Assembly: GCF_004684055.1 (NCBI RefSeq)
Contig: NZ_SRIB01000008.1
Coordinates: 1-64,000 of the forward strand
DNA from: Soehngenia longivitae
GTDB lineage: Bacteria; Bacillota; Clostridia; Tissierellales; Tissierellaceae
DNA length: 64,000 bases
Reading direction: 5' to 3'
Shown piece after piece: positions 46,734 to 56,109 of this stretch. The notes below the pieces were generated by a model. That model made no database searches. It was given only the letters and a program-made list of their open reading frames with translations, and had not been told where the DNA came from. The position numbers and the translations under genes are program-made. How positions within the stretch are numbered: position 1 is the stretch's first letter; every line of letters begins with the position of its first letter.

Positions 46734-48089
46734 ATGTCTGGTATATTTGGAACTTTAAATACAGCTACAAAAGGATTACTTGCACAGCAAACTGCTTTAC
46801 ACACGGCTAGCCATAACATATCTAATGCAAATACAGAAGGCTTCTCAAGGCAAAGAGTACAGATGCAAGCAGATCTTTCCTATACACTCGCTGGAGTAGG
46901 TCAACTTGGAACTGGAGTTAAGATGGAAAGCGTCGTGCGTATGACAGATGACTACGTTAACAAGCAGATAAGAAACGAAAATAGTGCATATGAACAATAC
47001 AATGTTAAATCTCAAACATTAGATCAACTTGAGATAACTTTAAATGAACCGTCTACTACAGGCATAAACTTTAATTTAAATGAAATGTTTAATGCGTGGC
47101 AGGAATTAAGTAAAAATCCAGAAAGCTTAAGTGCTAAGACTATAGTTGTTGAAAAATCAAAAGCACTTGTGGAAACAATTAACCATATAGCTAATCAAAT
47201 AGAATCTTTAAAAGTGGAAACAAATGATCAAATAGATAAGAATATCCTAGATTTCAATACAACAATTGATAAAATAGATTCTTTAAATAAACAGATATTC
47301 AATATATCGGTTAAAGGGGAAGTCCCTAATGATTTACTCGACCAAAGAGATCTTTTATTAAAAGACTTATCAAGTATAGCAAAAGTAGATGTGAATTATG
47401 ATAAATACGGTAGAGCTGAAATAAATCTTAACGGCGAAATAGTTTTAAATGGAGAATTAAAAAATACATTAACTAAAAATGCTGCTGGAGAGTTTTTTGT
47501 TGGAGCAGATAAAATAGACATTACTACAGGTAAAATAAAAGGGTATTTAGAAAGCATAGAAGTACTAGATGGTGTAATAAGTCAATTGGATGACTTTGTT
47601 AAATCAATGGCTACTGAAGTAAATAATTTACACAAACTCGTTCGCGATGTTGTAGAACCTGCTCCCGCTGGAAAAGACATATTTACTGATATTGATTCTG
47701 CTAAAAGTGTAAAAGTAAATCCAGATATCAACAATGACAATGAACTAATTTTGCCTGGATATACTATACATAAAGGTGATGGTCAAAGAGCTTTGGACAT
47801 ATCAAAATTAAACAAAAAATTACTTGGTGATGGGTCAACTATTACAGGGAAATACAATGATATTGTAACAAGAGTAGGTATATCTAAGCAACAGTCAGAC
47901 AATATAGTCGCAAATCAAGAGGTACTATTGAATCAGTTAGTTTTAAAAAGGGAATCAACATCTGGTGTATCTATAGATGAAGAAGTTACTAATGTCTTAA
48001 AATATCAGAAGGCATATGAAGCAAATGCTAGAGTTATATCTGTGCTAAACGATATGCTAGATGTGCTAATTAATAGGACCGGGGTGTAG
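46734..48089 (+). CDS. flgK: Hook-filament junction protein FlgK (HAP1)
   Basis: This 451-residue secreted axial protein has the rod/hook N-terminal motif (LHTASHNISNANTEGFSRQR) and the C-terminal KYQKAYEANARVISVLNDMLD. It is the first hook-associated protein between hook and filament. Confidence 0.95.
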   Translation: MSGIFGTLNTATKGLLAQQTALHTASHNISNANTEGFSRQRVQMQADLSYTLAGVGQLGTGVKMESVVRMTDDYVNKQIRNENSAYEQYNVKSQTLDQLEITLNEPSTTGINFNLNEMFNAWQELSKNPESLSAKTIVVEKSKALVETINHIANQIESLKVETNDQIDKNILDFNTTIDKIDSLNKQIFNISVKGEVPNDLLDQRDLLLKDLSSIAKVDVNYDKYGRAEINLNGEIVLNGELKNTLTKNAAGEFFVGADKIDITTGKIKGYLESIEVLDGVISQLDDFVKSMATEVNNLHKLVRDVVEPAPAGKDIFTDIDSAKSVKVNPDINNDNELILPGYTIHKGDGQRALDISKLNKKLLGDGSTITGKYNDIVTRVGISKQQSDNIVANQEVLLNQLVLKRESTSGVSIDEEVTNVLKYQKAYEANARVISVLNDMLDVLINRTGV

Positions 48090-48092
48090 AAA

Positions 48093-48974
48093 TTGAGAAT
48101 AACAAATTCAACTCTAACAACTAATTATTTGAGAAATTTAAATAGAAACTTAGCATCTATGCAAAAGCTTCAAAACCAACTATCCTCAGGGAAAGTTGTA
48201 ACAAGGCCTTCAGAAGATCCTCTATTAGTTTCTAAGATAATGGATTTAAGAAATACAATATCAACTAACGAACAATACAATAAAACTATAACAGACACTA
48301 TCGGCTGGGTAGATACGCAAGATGGTGCTTTACATGGGGCCATTTCAACAGTACAAAAAATCAGAGAACTTGTCATATATGGGGCAAATGGTCCTTTATC
48401 TAATGATGATAGAAATGCAATAGCAGAGGAAGTAAACGTAAAAGTTGGAGAACTAGCAGATGTGCTGAACACAAATTTTGATGGCAGGTATATTTTTTCG
48501 GGGACAAAGACAACTGATAAACCTTTTACTCCAGATTTGGTGTACCAAGGAAACAACAACAATATAAATAGAGAGATTTCCACTGGAGTTGAAGTCGAGT
48601 TAGCGGTGAATGGAGATGAATTTACAAGGCAGGATGGACAGCCATTGAGCGATTTACTAAAAGACATCATAACTGCATTAGAAGATGGTGATAGCGACGC
48701 TCTTTCAGGGAAATTACTAGGAGACTTAGATAAGCATTTAGATAACATCCTAAGTTTTAGATCTAAAATAGGGGCTATATCCAATAGACTAGAAGCAGCA
48801 AAAGAAAGGAATGAAGCCGAGAATTTGAACTTGAAAAATCTTTTATCACAAAGAGAAGATATAGACTTAGCTCAAAAGTATACAGAAGCGAACACTCTAA
48901 ATTCAGTGTATTTGGCTTCGTTGTCAATTGGGGCTAAAATATTACAACCAAGTTTACTCGACTACTTAAGGTGA
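48093..48974 (+). CDS. flgL: Hook-filament junction protein FlgL (HAP3)
   Basis: This 293-residue flagellin-like protein starts with TTG at 48093, 3 bases after flgK. The N-terminus (RITNSTLTTNYLRNLNRNL) and C-terminal flagellin helix region are typical of FlgL, which joins FlgK to the filament. Confidence 0.93.
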   Translation: MRITNSTLTTNYLRNLNRNLASMQKLQNQLSSGKVVTRPSEDPLLVSKIMDLRNTISTNEQYNKTITDTIGWVDTQDGALHGAISTVQKIRELVIYGANGPLSNDDRNAIAEEVNVKVGELADVLNTNFDGRYIFSGTKTTDKPFTPDLVYQGNNNNINREISTGVEVELAVNGDEFTRQDGQPLSDLLKDIITALEDGDSDALSGKLLGDLDKHLDNILSFRSKIGAISNRLEAAKERNEAENLNLKNLLSQREDIDLAQKYTEANTLNSVYLASLSIGAKILQPSLLDYLR

Positions 48975-48980
48975 ATAACT

Positions 48981-49433
48981 ATGGGAAAAATAAAAATTGA
49001 AACTAAATATTTAGAGGAATTAGAAGTTGAGAATGAAAATATTTTAAGTTTTCCAAATGGGATTTTAGGGTTTGAAAACAGTACTCGTTTTGTACTAATT
49101 GATTTTCCAAACAATTCTTTATTTAAATTTTTACAAGATGTAGACAATGTTGATATTTGCTTTATACTTATTAATCCTTGGGATTTTTTTGAAGACTACG
49201 AAATAGATATACCAGACAAAGAACTCGACACTATAGATTTAAATCCACAGATTGAAAATTCGCTTGAAGTTTATTCTATCGTAACTCTAGGAAATAGTTT
49301 AAATGAAAGCACAGCTAATCTATTAGCTCCAATCATTATAAATATTAAGTCCAAGATAGGCAAACAATATGTATTAACTTATACTTCTTACTCTACAAAA
49401 CATAAGTTAATTGCAAAAGGAGCTGATGAATAA
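48981..49433 (+). CDS. fliW: Flagellar assembly factor FliW
   Basis: This 150-residue protein has the FliW pattern [12 protein letters not shown] near the N-terminus. FliW binds CsrA and flagellin; when free of flagellin it blocks CsrA and lets flagellin be made. Its stop overlaps the csrA start by one base, matching their partnership. Confidence 0.95.
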   Translation: MGKIKIETKYLEELEVENENILSFPNGILGFENSTRFVLIDFPNNSLFKFLQDVDNVDICFILINPWDFFEDYEIDIPDKELDTIDLNPQIENSLEVYSIVTLGNSLNESTANLLAPIIINIKSKIGKQYVLTYTSYSTKHKLIAKGADE

Positions 49434-49663
49434 TGCTCGTGCTAAATAGAAAAATAGGTGAAGGAATCGTAATTGGGAACAATATAGAAATTAAAATATT
49501 AGACATACAAGAAAACAGAGTAAAGATTGGAATAGAAGCGCCAAGACAGATCAACATCCTAAGAAAAGAAGTATATGATGAAATAGTAAGTGAAAATTTA
49601 AATTCTCTAGAAATAGACATTGATTTAAAAGAATTGCTATTAAATAATTTTAAAGTGGAGTGA
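49433..49663 (+). CDS. csrA: Translation regulator CsrA
   Basis: This 76-residue RNA-binding protein has the family start [15 protein letters not shown] and the [13 protein letters not shown] core. It represses flagellin and other mRNAs by binding GGA sites in leader hairpins, and is countered by FliW from the gene before it. Confidence 0.96.
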   Translation: MLVLNRKIGEGIVIGNNIEIKILDIQENRVKIGIEAPRQINILRKEVYDEIVSENLNSLEIDIDLKELLLNNFKVE

Positions 49664-49668
49664 TTCTG

Positions 49669-50067
49669 ATGGTTAACTCAATCAAACAAGTAGCGGGAAT
49701 AAACGAAATAAATAAAATTAAAAGAATACCTGATAAAGAAATTTTGCAAAAGGATACAAATTCGATTGATACTACTTCATATAATAAAGAGATTAAAACT
49801 AAAACTGATGTTGGAACAAATCTTGAAAATACTAGAGGCTATGATAATAAAAAGCTATACGAAGCTGTGGAAGAAGCGAATAAATATTTATTCAAAGATG
49901 ATGATCATTTTGAATTTCAAATTCATGAAGGAACTGGAAGGATAATGGTAAAACTCGTTGATAACGAGTCAGAAGAAGTTATTAAAGAGATTCCACCGGA
50001 AAAAATACTTGACTTGGTTGCTAGCATATGGGATTTAGTAGGAATACTTGTTGATGAAAGGGGTTGA
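49669..50067 (+). CDS. flaG: Flagellar protein FlaG
   Basis: This 132-residue protein has a disordered N-terminal half and the FlaG domain (about 60-130; HFEFQIHEGTGRIMVKLVDN and EIPPEKILDLVA). The FlaG gene lies before fliD in many species and affects filament length. ATG 49669 follows GTGGAG; a GTG at 49660 is inside the site. Confidence 0.9.
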   Translation: MVNSIKQVAGINEINKIKRIPDKEILQKDTNSIDTTSYNKEIKTKTDVGTNLENTRGYDNKKLYEAVEEANKYLFKDDDHFEFQIHEGTGRIMVKLVDNESEEVIKEIPPEKILDLVASIWDLVGILVDERG

Positions 50068-50071
50068 TTAA

Positions 50072-51448
50072 ATGACATCTGCCATAAATTTTCTTGGAAC
50101 ATATTCAGGAATAGACCAAACATCAATAGATAAACTCATGGAAGCTGAGAGAATTCCATTGACTAAGTTAACTGACAAAAAAACCACTATAACAAATAAA
50201 CAGAATGCTTGGAAAGATATAAACACTCGACTAAATTCTCTTTTTGAGAAGCTAAAAGTTTTACAAGACGCGAGTACATTTACTGCTAAAAAATCAACAT
50301 CTACTGATGACAATATTGTTTCAATGACGGCAAATAGCAAAGCTATTGCTGGAAGCTATAAAATTAATGTTTCCTCATTAGCAACTGCGACAAATGTTAT
50401 AGGTGGAAAGGTATTGGAGGAAGGACAGAAAATATCAGATGAACTTCATTTAAATGGAACAATTAAGTTAACTAATCATGAAGGTATAGAAATAGAAATA
50501 CAAATTGAGGATAGTGATAGCTTAAAGACAATAACAAACAAGATAAATTTAAGTACAAAAACTACTGGGATAAGTTCTAGTATCATAGATGGAAGGATAA
50601 TACTAAGCGATGTAAAAACAGGAAATAGGAATATTGAAGTTTCAGGGACTTTAGTTGAAGATTTGAAACTTGGAACCGACAAAGAAGTGAACTATGGAAC
50701 GAATGCAAAATTTACTGTAAATGGAATCGAAGTTGAAAGATCAACAAATGAGATAACAGATGTTATTGAAAACATAACTATAAACTTAAAAAAAACGCAT
50801 CAAAATTCTAGTGAATATGAGACGATAAATATTGTAAATGATAATGATAAAGTTGTGAGTGCTATTAAAGATTTTGTTGATCAATACAATTCAACAATGC
50901 AATTTATTGAAGAAAAATTTTCTTCAGGGAATCCTGAAGTCGCAAATTCCAGAGGGGTGCTCGCAGGGGATTCTTCACTTCAAATGCTTCATTCAACATT
51001 AAGAAGGATGGTGACATCACCAATTCAAAATCCAAATACGTCGATAAGAGATATTTCTCAGCTAGGCATTTCCACTACTGATAAATCCGGTGTGTTGAAA
51101 TTTGACCAAGAAAAATTATTGGATAGTTTAAATCAAAATGCAGAGAATGTAATTAATTTCTTTTCTACAGATTTAGATGGCGAAAAAAAAGGATTTGTTC
51201 CTAAATTAAATAATTACATTGATTCGTATATATCGAAATCAAATGGAGTTGTAAAAAACAAGACTGAGAGCTTTGAAAGATCTCTAAAAGATATAAATAG
51301 ACAAATTGAAATTTTTAATACGAGAATGGAGAAAAAGCAAGAGTATTACACAAATATGTTTTCAAAATTAGATACCGCAATGATGCAGGCAGAAGATCAG
51401 ATGAATTGGCTTACTGCACAATTAGGTGCTTTCAGTACTAGTAAATAA
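50072..51448 (+). CDS. fliD: Filament cap protein FliD (HAP2)
   Basis: This 458-residue protein with N-terminal FliD domain (SGIDQTSIDKLMEAERIPL) and C-terminal coiled-coil region (KKQEYYTNMFSKLDTAMMQA) caps the growing filament and helps flagellin fold. It starts 4 bases after flaG. Confidence 0.94.
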   Translation: MTSAINFLGTYSGIDQTSIDKLMEAERIPLTKLTDKKTTITNKQNAWKDINTRLNSLFEKLKVLQDASTFTAKKSTSTDDNIVSMTANSKAIAGSYKINVSSLATATNVIGGKVLEEGQKISDELHLNGTIKLTNHEGIEIEIQIEDSDSLKTITNKINLSTKTTGISSSIIDGRIILSDVKTGNRNIEVSGTLVEDLKLGTDKEVNYGTNAKFTVNGIEVERSTNEITDVIENITINLKKTHQNSSEYETINIVNDNDKVVSAIKDFVDQYNSTMQFIEEKFSSGNPEVANSRGVLAGDSSLQMLHSTLRRMVTSPIQNPNTSIRDISQLGISTTDKSGVLKFDQEKLLDSLNQNAENVINFFSTDLDGEKKGFVPKLNNYIDSYISKSNGVVKNKTESFERSLKDINRQIEIFNTRMEKKQEYYTNMFSKLDTAMMQAEDQMNWLTAQLGAFSTSK

Positions 51449-51464
51449 TTAGCGAGGTGTTAGT

Positions 51465-51827
51465 ATGAATCAAGCTCAAGCATATAATGCTTATAAACAA
51501 AATGAAGTATATACTGCATCAAAAGTAAAGTTAGTGGTCATGCTCTACGATGGAGCTATTAAGAATTTAAAATTAGCTGAAGTAGCTATAAATGAGAAAA
51601 ACATAGAGAAAACCAATGAACATATCAAAAAAGCCCAAGATATAATAATTGAATTTATGAATACCTTGAACTTTGAACAAGGTGGACAAATCGCTAATGA
51701 CCTATACAAATTATATGACTATCTATATTATAGATTAATAAGAGCAAATATTGACAAAGACATTGAAGCTGTTGGAGAAGTTAGACGATTTTTAGAAGAG
51801 CTAAGAGATGCGTGGGCTCAGTTATGA
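51465..51827 (+). CDS. fliS: Flagellin export chaperone FliS
   Basis: This 120-residue protein has AYKQNEVYTASKVKLVVMLYDGAI near the start and a YYRLIRANIDKD segment, both typical of FliS. It binds flagellin before export. Its last 4 bases overlap the next gene. Confidence 0.95.
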   Translation: MNQAQAYNAYKQNEVYTASKVKLVVMLYDGAIKNLKLAEVAINEKNIEKTNEHIKKAQDIIIEFMNTLNFEQGGQIANDLYKLYDYLYYRLIRANIDKDIEAVGEVRRFLEELRDAWAQL

Positions 51828-52165
51828 TTGAAAGAGATGAGAGAATAGAATTACTTGAAAAAATAATCGATAATTTATCAAATTGGGATGGGAAATTAGA
51901 TTCAGCAATAAAATTGATTGAATTAAACGATCAAATACTAGTAAAAATCAAAGAGTTGAAATCAGATTATCAAACAAACAATGAACTCTATGAAGAAAAA
52001 CTAGCAGAGACAGTTAAACTATTGGATGATTTCTTAGAGGCTATAAAAAAAGCAAGGGCTGCGTTGATTGAAGAAAACAAACAATTGAATTTGAAAGACA
52101 AAGTTTTACAAAATTATATTCCTCAAATTGATGAGACTATATTTATAGATAAAGATGTATTGTAA
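51824..52165 (+). CDS. FliT-like flagellar chaperone (tentative)
   Basis: This 113-residue, highly charged helical protein's gene overlaps the fliS stop (ATGA), the position of fliT in many genomes. The C-terminal YIPQIDETIFIDKDV is not diagnostic. FliT proteins hold the cap protein FliD; this is inferred from place and shape, not a clear sequence match. A terminator follows. Confidence 0.6.
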   Translation: MIERDERIELLEKIIDNLSNWDGKLDSAIKLIELNDQILVKIKELKSDYQTNNELYEEKLAETVKLLDDFLEAIKKARAALIEENKQLNLKDKVLQNYIPQIDETIFIDKDVL

Positions 52166-52195
52166 TGCCAAGATTAAATTCTTGGCATTTTTTAA
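52164..52195 (+). terminator. Intrinsic terminator
   Basis: A 10-bp stem AATGCCAAGA/TCTTGGCATT with a 6-nt loop and T-run separates the late flagellar genes from the riboswitch-led basal-body operon. Confidence 0.9.
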
Positions 52196-52204
52196 ATTTA
52201 GTTA

Positions 52205-52233
52205 TTGAAATTTTTAGTTAACGATGATATTAT
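52205..52233 (+). promoter_or_regulatory. Sigma-A promoter of the flgB operon
   Basis: TTGAAA, 17 bases, TATTAT lies about 35 bases before the riboswitch. It fits an early-class, housekeeping-sigma promoter for the basal-body operon. Confidence 0.75.
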
Positions 52234-52273
52234 AGCATTAAACTTTGTAACAGAAATGTAATATAATTTAATT

Positions 52274-52369
52274 AACTTTTTTCGAAATGGCACACTTACC
52301 GTGAGGTAGGGTCGCAAAGCTACAGGGCCTTAAAATAAGGCAGCCAGTTATCGAAGAAAAAGTTTTTTT
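52274..52369 (+). ncRNA. Cyclic-di-GMP-I (GEMM) riboswitch with terminator
   Basis: The core GGTCGCAAAGCTACAGGGCC and the later GGCAGCCAGTTATCG match the GEMM-I consensus. One arm has a CTTACC-GTGA-GGTAGG stem with a GNRA tetraloop, needed for tertiary docking. The closing P1 helix (AACTTTTTTCGA with TCGAAGAAAAAGTT) is followed at once by seven Us, so the ligand-stabilised P1 is itself an intrinsic terminator. This predicts an OFF switch: high c-di-GMP stops transcription of flgB and the genes behind it, as reported for the flgB leader of Clostridioides difficile. Confidence 0.92.
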
Positions 52370-52405
52370 GTTGCTCTTAAATAACTTAGGACGGGGAGTG
52401 TAAAA

Positions 52406-52786
52406 ATGAGTGATAATACATACCAACTTATCAAAAGAGGATTAGATGTTTCATCTCTTAGACAGAAAACCATTTCAAGCAATATAGCCAATGTAAATAC
52501 CCCCAATTATAAAGTAAGTAAAGTTGAATTTGAAGAATATCTTCAAAAAGCAATAGATGGAGTTAATTTGAGTAAAACAAATGAACTTCATTTTGGTGCG
52601 AGCAAATTAAGCGATGTAGAGCCGATTGTTAAAAAAAGGACAAACACTGCATACAATGACAATGGTAACAATGTTGATATTGATCTTGAAATGACTGAAT
52701 TAGCTGCGAATGAGATATATTACAGTGCACTTACACAGATTATAAATGCAAAATTATCAAGTTTAAATTATGTAATAAATAGATAA
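52406..52786 (+). CDS. flgB: Flagellar proximal rod protein FlgB
   Basis: This 126-residue rod protein has the motif KTISSNIANVNTPNYK (about 21-37) and a C-terminal ELAANEIYYSALTQIINAKL helix. It is the first gene of the basal-body operon, 37 bases after the riboswitch. Confidence 0.95.
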   Translation: MSDNTYQLIKRGLDVSSLRQKTISSNIANVNTPNYKVSKVEFEEYLQKAIDGVNLSKTNELHFGASKLSDVEPIVKKRTNTAYNDNGNNVDIDLEMTELAANEIYYSALTQIINAKLSSLNYVINR

Positions 52787-52800
52787 GGGGGAATTTTAGT

Positions 52801-53235
52801 ATGAGCGTATTTAAATCATTGCAGATAAATGCAAGTGGGCTCTCTTTAGAAAGACTAAAAATGGATATAATTTCAACAAATATTGCAAATATAAATACTA
52901 CACGAGCAGAGAATGGTGAAGCATATAGGAGAAAAGTAGTGACATTTAGCGAAAACCTAGAAAAAGAGATAGACAGAACTAGCGGGATAAGGAAAAATGT
53001 TAGTAGTGGAGTTAAGGTAGATGGAATAGAAGAAGATCAAACTGAATTTAGAATTGTCTATGACCCAACTCATCCAGATGCTGATGAGAATGGATATGTT
53101 CAGATGCCAAATGTAAATATTGTTGACGAAATGATTGCATTGATAAATACACAAAGAGCGTATGAAGCAAATGTGACATGTTTAAATGCAAATAAAGCTA
53201 TTCTAAAAAAAGCGCTAGATATTTCTAAAGGCTAA
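52801..53235 (+). CDS. flgC: Flagellar proximal rod protein FlgC
   Basis: This 144-residue rod protein has MDIISTNIANINTTRA near the N-terminus, PNVNIVDEMIALINTQRAYEAN near the C-terminus, and standard length. Confidence 0.95.
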   Translation: MSVFKSLQINASGLSLERLKMDIISTNIANINTTRAENGEAYRRKVVTFSENLEKEIDRTSGIRKNVSSGVKVDGIEEDQTEFRIVYDPTHPDADENGYVQMPNVNIVDEMIALINTQRAYEANVTCLNANKAILKKALDISKG

Positions 53236-53246
53236 GGAGGATTAAC

Positions 53247-53534
53247 ATGGAAATAAATAAAATAGGATTATCAGGGATAAATTCAGTAAATTCAAAGGTA
53301 AACGACAAAACTGAGACTGACTTTAGAGCAGTGTTAAACGAACAATTAAATAAATTAAATGACAAGCAAGTTGAAGCTGACAATTATATAAGTGATCTTA
53401 TAAGTGGAAATGATGTGGACTTACATCAAGTTATGATAGCCACTGAAGAAGCAAGGCTCTCTCTTGAATTAGCAGTTCAAATAAGAAATAAGGTTGTAGA
53501 AGCATATAAAGAACTCAACAATATGCAACTATAA
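53247..53534 (+). CDS. fliE: Flagellar hook-basal body protein FliE
   Basis: This 95-residue protein has the C-terminal FliE pattern DLHQVMIATEEARLSLELAVQIRNKV. It joins the MS-ring to the rod and gates export of rod proteins. Confidence 0.94.
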   Translation: MEINKIGLSGINSVNSKVNDKTETDFRAVLNEQLNKLNDKQVEADNYISDLISGNDVDLHQVMIATEEARLSLELAVQIRNKVVEAYKELNNMQL

Positions 53535-53553
53535 ATAAAAGGAGAAGCTTTTA

Positions 53554-55095
53554 ATGGATGGTGTAAAATCGACATTTAGTAATGTCAAGAGCGGCTGGAC
53601 CAAAATTGATAAAAAAAAGAAGAAAAGGATGATAGCAACAATAGCTGTCATAGCTTTAGTTGTGATTGGATTAACATATTTTGCTAATAAGGTCACATAT
53701 AGAGTTCTTTTTACAAATCTTGAGCTTGACGATGCAGGGGTTATAGTAAATGATCTTGAGACAAAGAAAATAAAATACAAAGTTGCTGACGGGGGCACAA
53801 CCATCTTAATCGATGAGGATTATATTGATACATACAGGATGGAATTGGCAATGAATGGTATGCTTCCCGAAAATTCAATTGGATTTGAGATATTTGACAG
53901 TACAAGCATGATGTTAACCGAGGAAGATAGGCAGATCATGTATCAAAGAGCGCTTACGGGAGAAATCCAAAGAAGCATAATGTCATTAGATGCCATAAAC
54001 AATGCAAAAGTGCACCTAGTGCTGCCACAGAAAAGCATTTTTGATGCTGAAGAAAAACAAGGGTCTGCATCGATAGTCATAGATGTAAAACCTACTAAAA
54101 AAATTACAGAAGAAATGATTAGAGGTATAGCAGCATTAGTTTCTGGAGCAGTAGATAATATTCCACTAGAGAACATACAAGTAGTAGATTCTTCAGGCGT
54201 GTTGCTAAGTTCTTTTCTAGCTGATGATGGTACAAGTCTTGGAACGTCAAATTTAATCAGTAAACAACAAGAGGTAAGAAGACAATTTGAAAAGGAATTG
54301 GAAACAAAACTTAACAACTTGTTGGGCAGTGCATTTGGCGTAAATAAGATAAAAGTTTCAGTTTTTGCTGACATGGACTTTGATTCTACAGAGAGCACAA
54401 TCATAGAGTACCGTGATCCAGTCGTAAGAAGCGAGCAAGTTGACGCTAGCGGAAACAACATAGACATACAAGATGTTACTGGTGGTAATATAAATGACAA
54501 TATAAGTAATGTAGTCCAAGGTGTAGATGGTGAAAACTCAACATATTCAAAAACTACAAATAACGAGCTAACAACAGAAACCACATCAATCATTAGAGCA
54601 CCCGGGAAAATCAATAAGATAAGCACATCTGTGATATATGACGGCCAATTAAGCCAGGCTAATATTTCAAATATACAGAATATTATTGCAACAGCAATTG
54701 GATACGATGCTGAAAGAGGAGATTTAATTAATGTTGTTGGGATAGAGTTTAACAAAGATTTGAGTGAGGATATTCCGCCAACAGACACAACTAATACAAA
54801 CTTTATTCAAGACAATCTGCCTTTACTCATTGGTATAGGTGTAGGAAGTTTAATTTTTATTATCGGGACAGTGATAATATTGAATTCTAGGAAGAAAAGG
54901 AAGGAAGACAAAGAATTCCAAGAAAATTTAACAAAAGGCGTTACAGTGGAAGATACAATTAAAGTTTTAAATGAAAATACAATTGGTGAAAAAATAGAAG
55001 CCCAACCTGACACAAAAGGGAAAATGGCTAAAGATTATGCTAAGGATAATCCTGAATTAGCAGCAGAATTGATTAAAGCATGGTTAAGGGAGTAG
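53554..55095 (+). CDS. fliF: Flagellar MS-ring protein FliF
   Basis: This 513-residue membrane protein has TM1 at about 26-46, two YscJ/RBM domains, a low-complexity Asn/Thr-rich loop (about 300-360), and TM2 at about 425-447 with the C-terminal FliG-binding tail (NPELAAELIKAWLRE). Confidence 0.95.
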   Translation: MDGVKSTFSNVKSGWTKIDKKKKKRMIATIAVIALVVIGLTYFANKVTYRVLFTNLELDDAGVIVNDLETKKIKYKVADGGTTILIDEDYIDTYRMELAMNGMLPENSIGFEIFDSTSMMLTEEDRQIMYQRALTGEIQRSIMSLDAINNAKVHLVLPQKSIFDAEEKQGSASIVIDVKPTKKITEEMIRGIAALVSGAVDNIPLENIQVVDSSGVLLSSFLADDGTSLGTSNLISKQQEVRRQFEKELETKLNNLLGSAFGVNKIKVSVFADMDFDSTESTIIEYRDPVVRSEQVDASGNNIDIQDVTGGNINDNISNVVQGVDGENSTYSKTTNNELTTETTSIIRAPGKINKISTSVIYDGQLSQANISNIQNIIATAIGYDAERGDLINVVGIEFNKDLSEDIPPTDTTNTNFIQDNLPLLIGIGVGSLIFIIGTVIILNSRKKRKEDKEFQENLTKGVTVEDTIKVLNENTIGEKIEAQPDTKGKMAKDYAKDNPELAAELIKAWLRE

Positions 55096-55101
55096 ATGAG
55101 A

Positions 55102-56109
55102 ATGAAAAATCCTAGGAAGGGAACAACAAAAGCAGCCATATTTCTTATATCTTTAGGCCCTGAAATATCAGCACAAGTTTTAAAACTATTGCCAGATAAT
55201 ATGATACAACAAGTAACATATGAAATTGCAAACATAGATTACGTAGAGCCTGGGGAAAAGGATAAAGTAATTGATGAGTTTATTGATATGGCTACAGCGA
55301 GAAAATTTGTTTTAGATGGAGGAATAGATTATGCAAAAAACCTTCTAAACAAGGCATTAGGGGTACAAAGGGCTAAAGAAGTCATCGATGTATTATACCA
55401 ATATAAACAGATAGAAAAACCTTTTTCAATAGCAAGAAGAGCTGATCCTCAACAGTTAACTAATTTATTAATCAATGAACATCCACAGACCACAGCGCTG
55501 ATACTGTGTTATATGCAACCTGATAAAGCAGCAACTGTATTATCTCAATTTCCTGTTGACTTGCAAGCTGATATAGCCCAAAGGGTTGCGACTATTAATA
55601 GGACTTCTCCGCAGGTCATCAAAAGGATAGAAAAAGTTATGGAAGATAAATTTTCAGGATTAATAGATAATGAACAAGAAACAATTGGTGGAGTAAAGAC
55701 ATTGGTTGAAATTTTAAATTCGGTTGATAGAAATACTGAGAAAAACATAATTTCATCTTTAGAAATAGAAGAGCCAGAATTAGCTGAACAAGTTAAATCA
55801 AGTCTATTTGTATTTGAAGATATAGTTAACTTAGATAAGAATTCCGTTCAACGTATATTAAGGGAAGTAAGTAATGAAGACTTAGCTCTAGCATTAAAAG
55901 GTGCATCAGAGAAGGTTACAAGTGTAGTATTTGCTAATATTTCTCAAAGAGCCGCAGAAATGCTAAAAGAAGATATACAATTCATGGGCCCAGTAAGACT
56001 ATCTGCGGTAGAAGAAGCTCAAAGAAAGATAGTTAACATCATTAGAAGATTAGAAGAAGCCGGTGAAGTGGTTATTGCAAGAGGAGATCAAGATGGAATC
56101 ATCATATAG
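55102..56109 (+). CDS. fliG: Flagellar motor switch protein FliG
   Basis: This 335-residue C-ring protein has an N-terminal FliF-binding part, a middle part with INEHPQTTALIL, and a C-terminal torque helix region with charged residues DLALALKGAS and MGPVRLSAVEEAQRKI. The ATG at 55102 is 9 bases after AAGGGAG; the ATG at 55096 is too close. It overlaps fliH by 17 bases. Confidence 0.95.
   Translation: MKNPRKGTTKAAIFLISLGPEISAQVLKLLPDNMIQQVTYEIANIDYVEPGEKDKVIDEFIDMATARKFVLDGGIDYAKNLLNKALGVQRAKEVIDVLYQYKQIEKPFSIARRADPQQLTNLLINEHPQTTALILCYMQPDKAATVLSQFPVDLQADIAQRVATINRTSPQVIKRIEKVMEDKFSGLIDNEQETIGGVKTLVEILNSVDRNTEKNIISSLEIEEPELAEQVKSSLFVFEDIVNLDKNSVQRILREVSNEDLALALKGASEKVTSVVFANISQRAAEMLKEDIQFMGPVRLSAVEEAQRKIVNIIRRLEEAGEVVIARGDQDGIII

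Noticed and set aside
48170-48784. Minus-strand frame of 204 codons inside flgL
   Set aside because: It lies wholly within a clear flgL gene, lacks a start signal and has shadow-type composition.
53943-54788. Minus-strand frame of 281 codons inside fliF
   Set aside because: It lies wholly within fliF and has Ser/Leu-rich shadow composition and no homology that I recognise.
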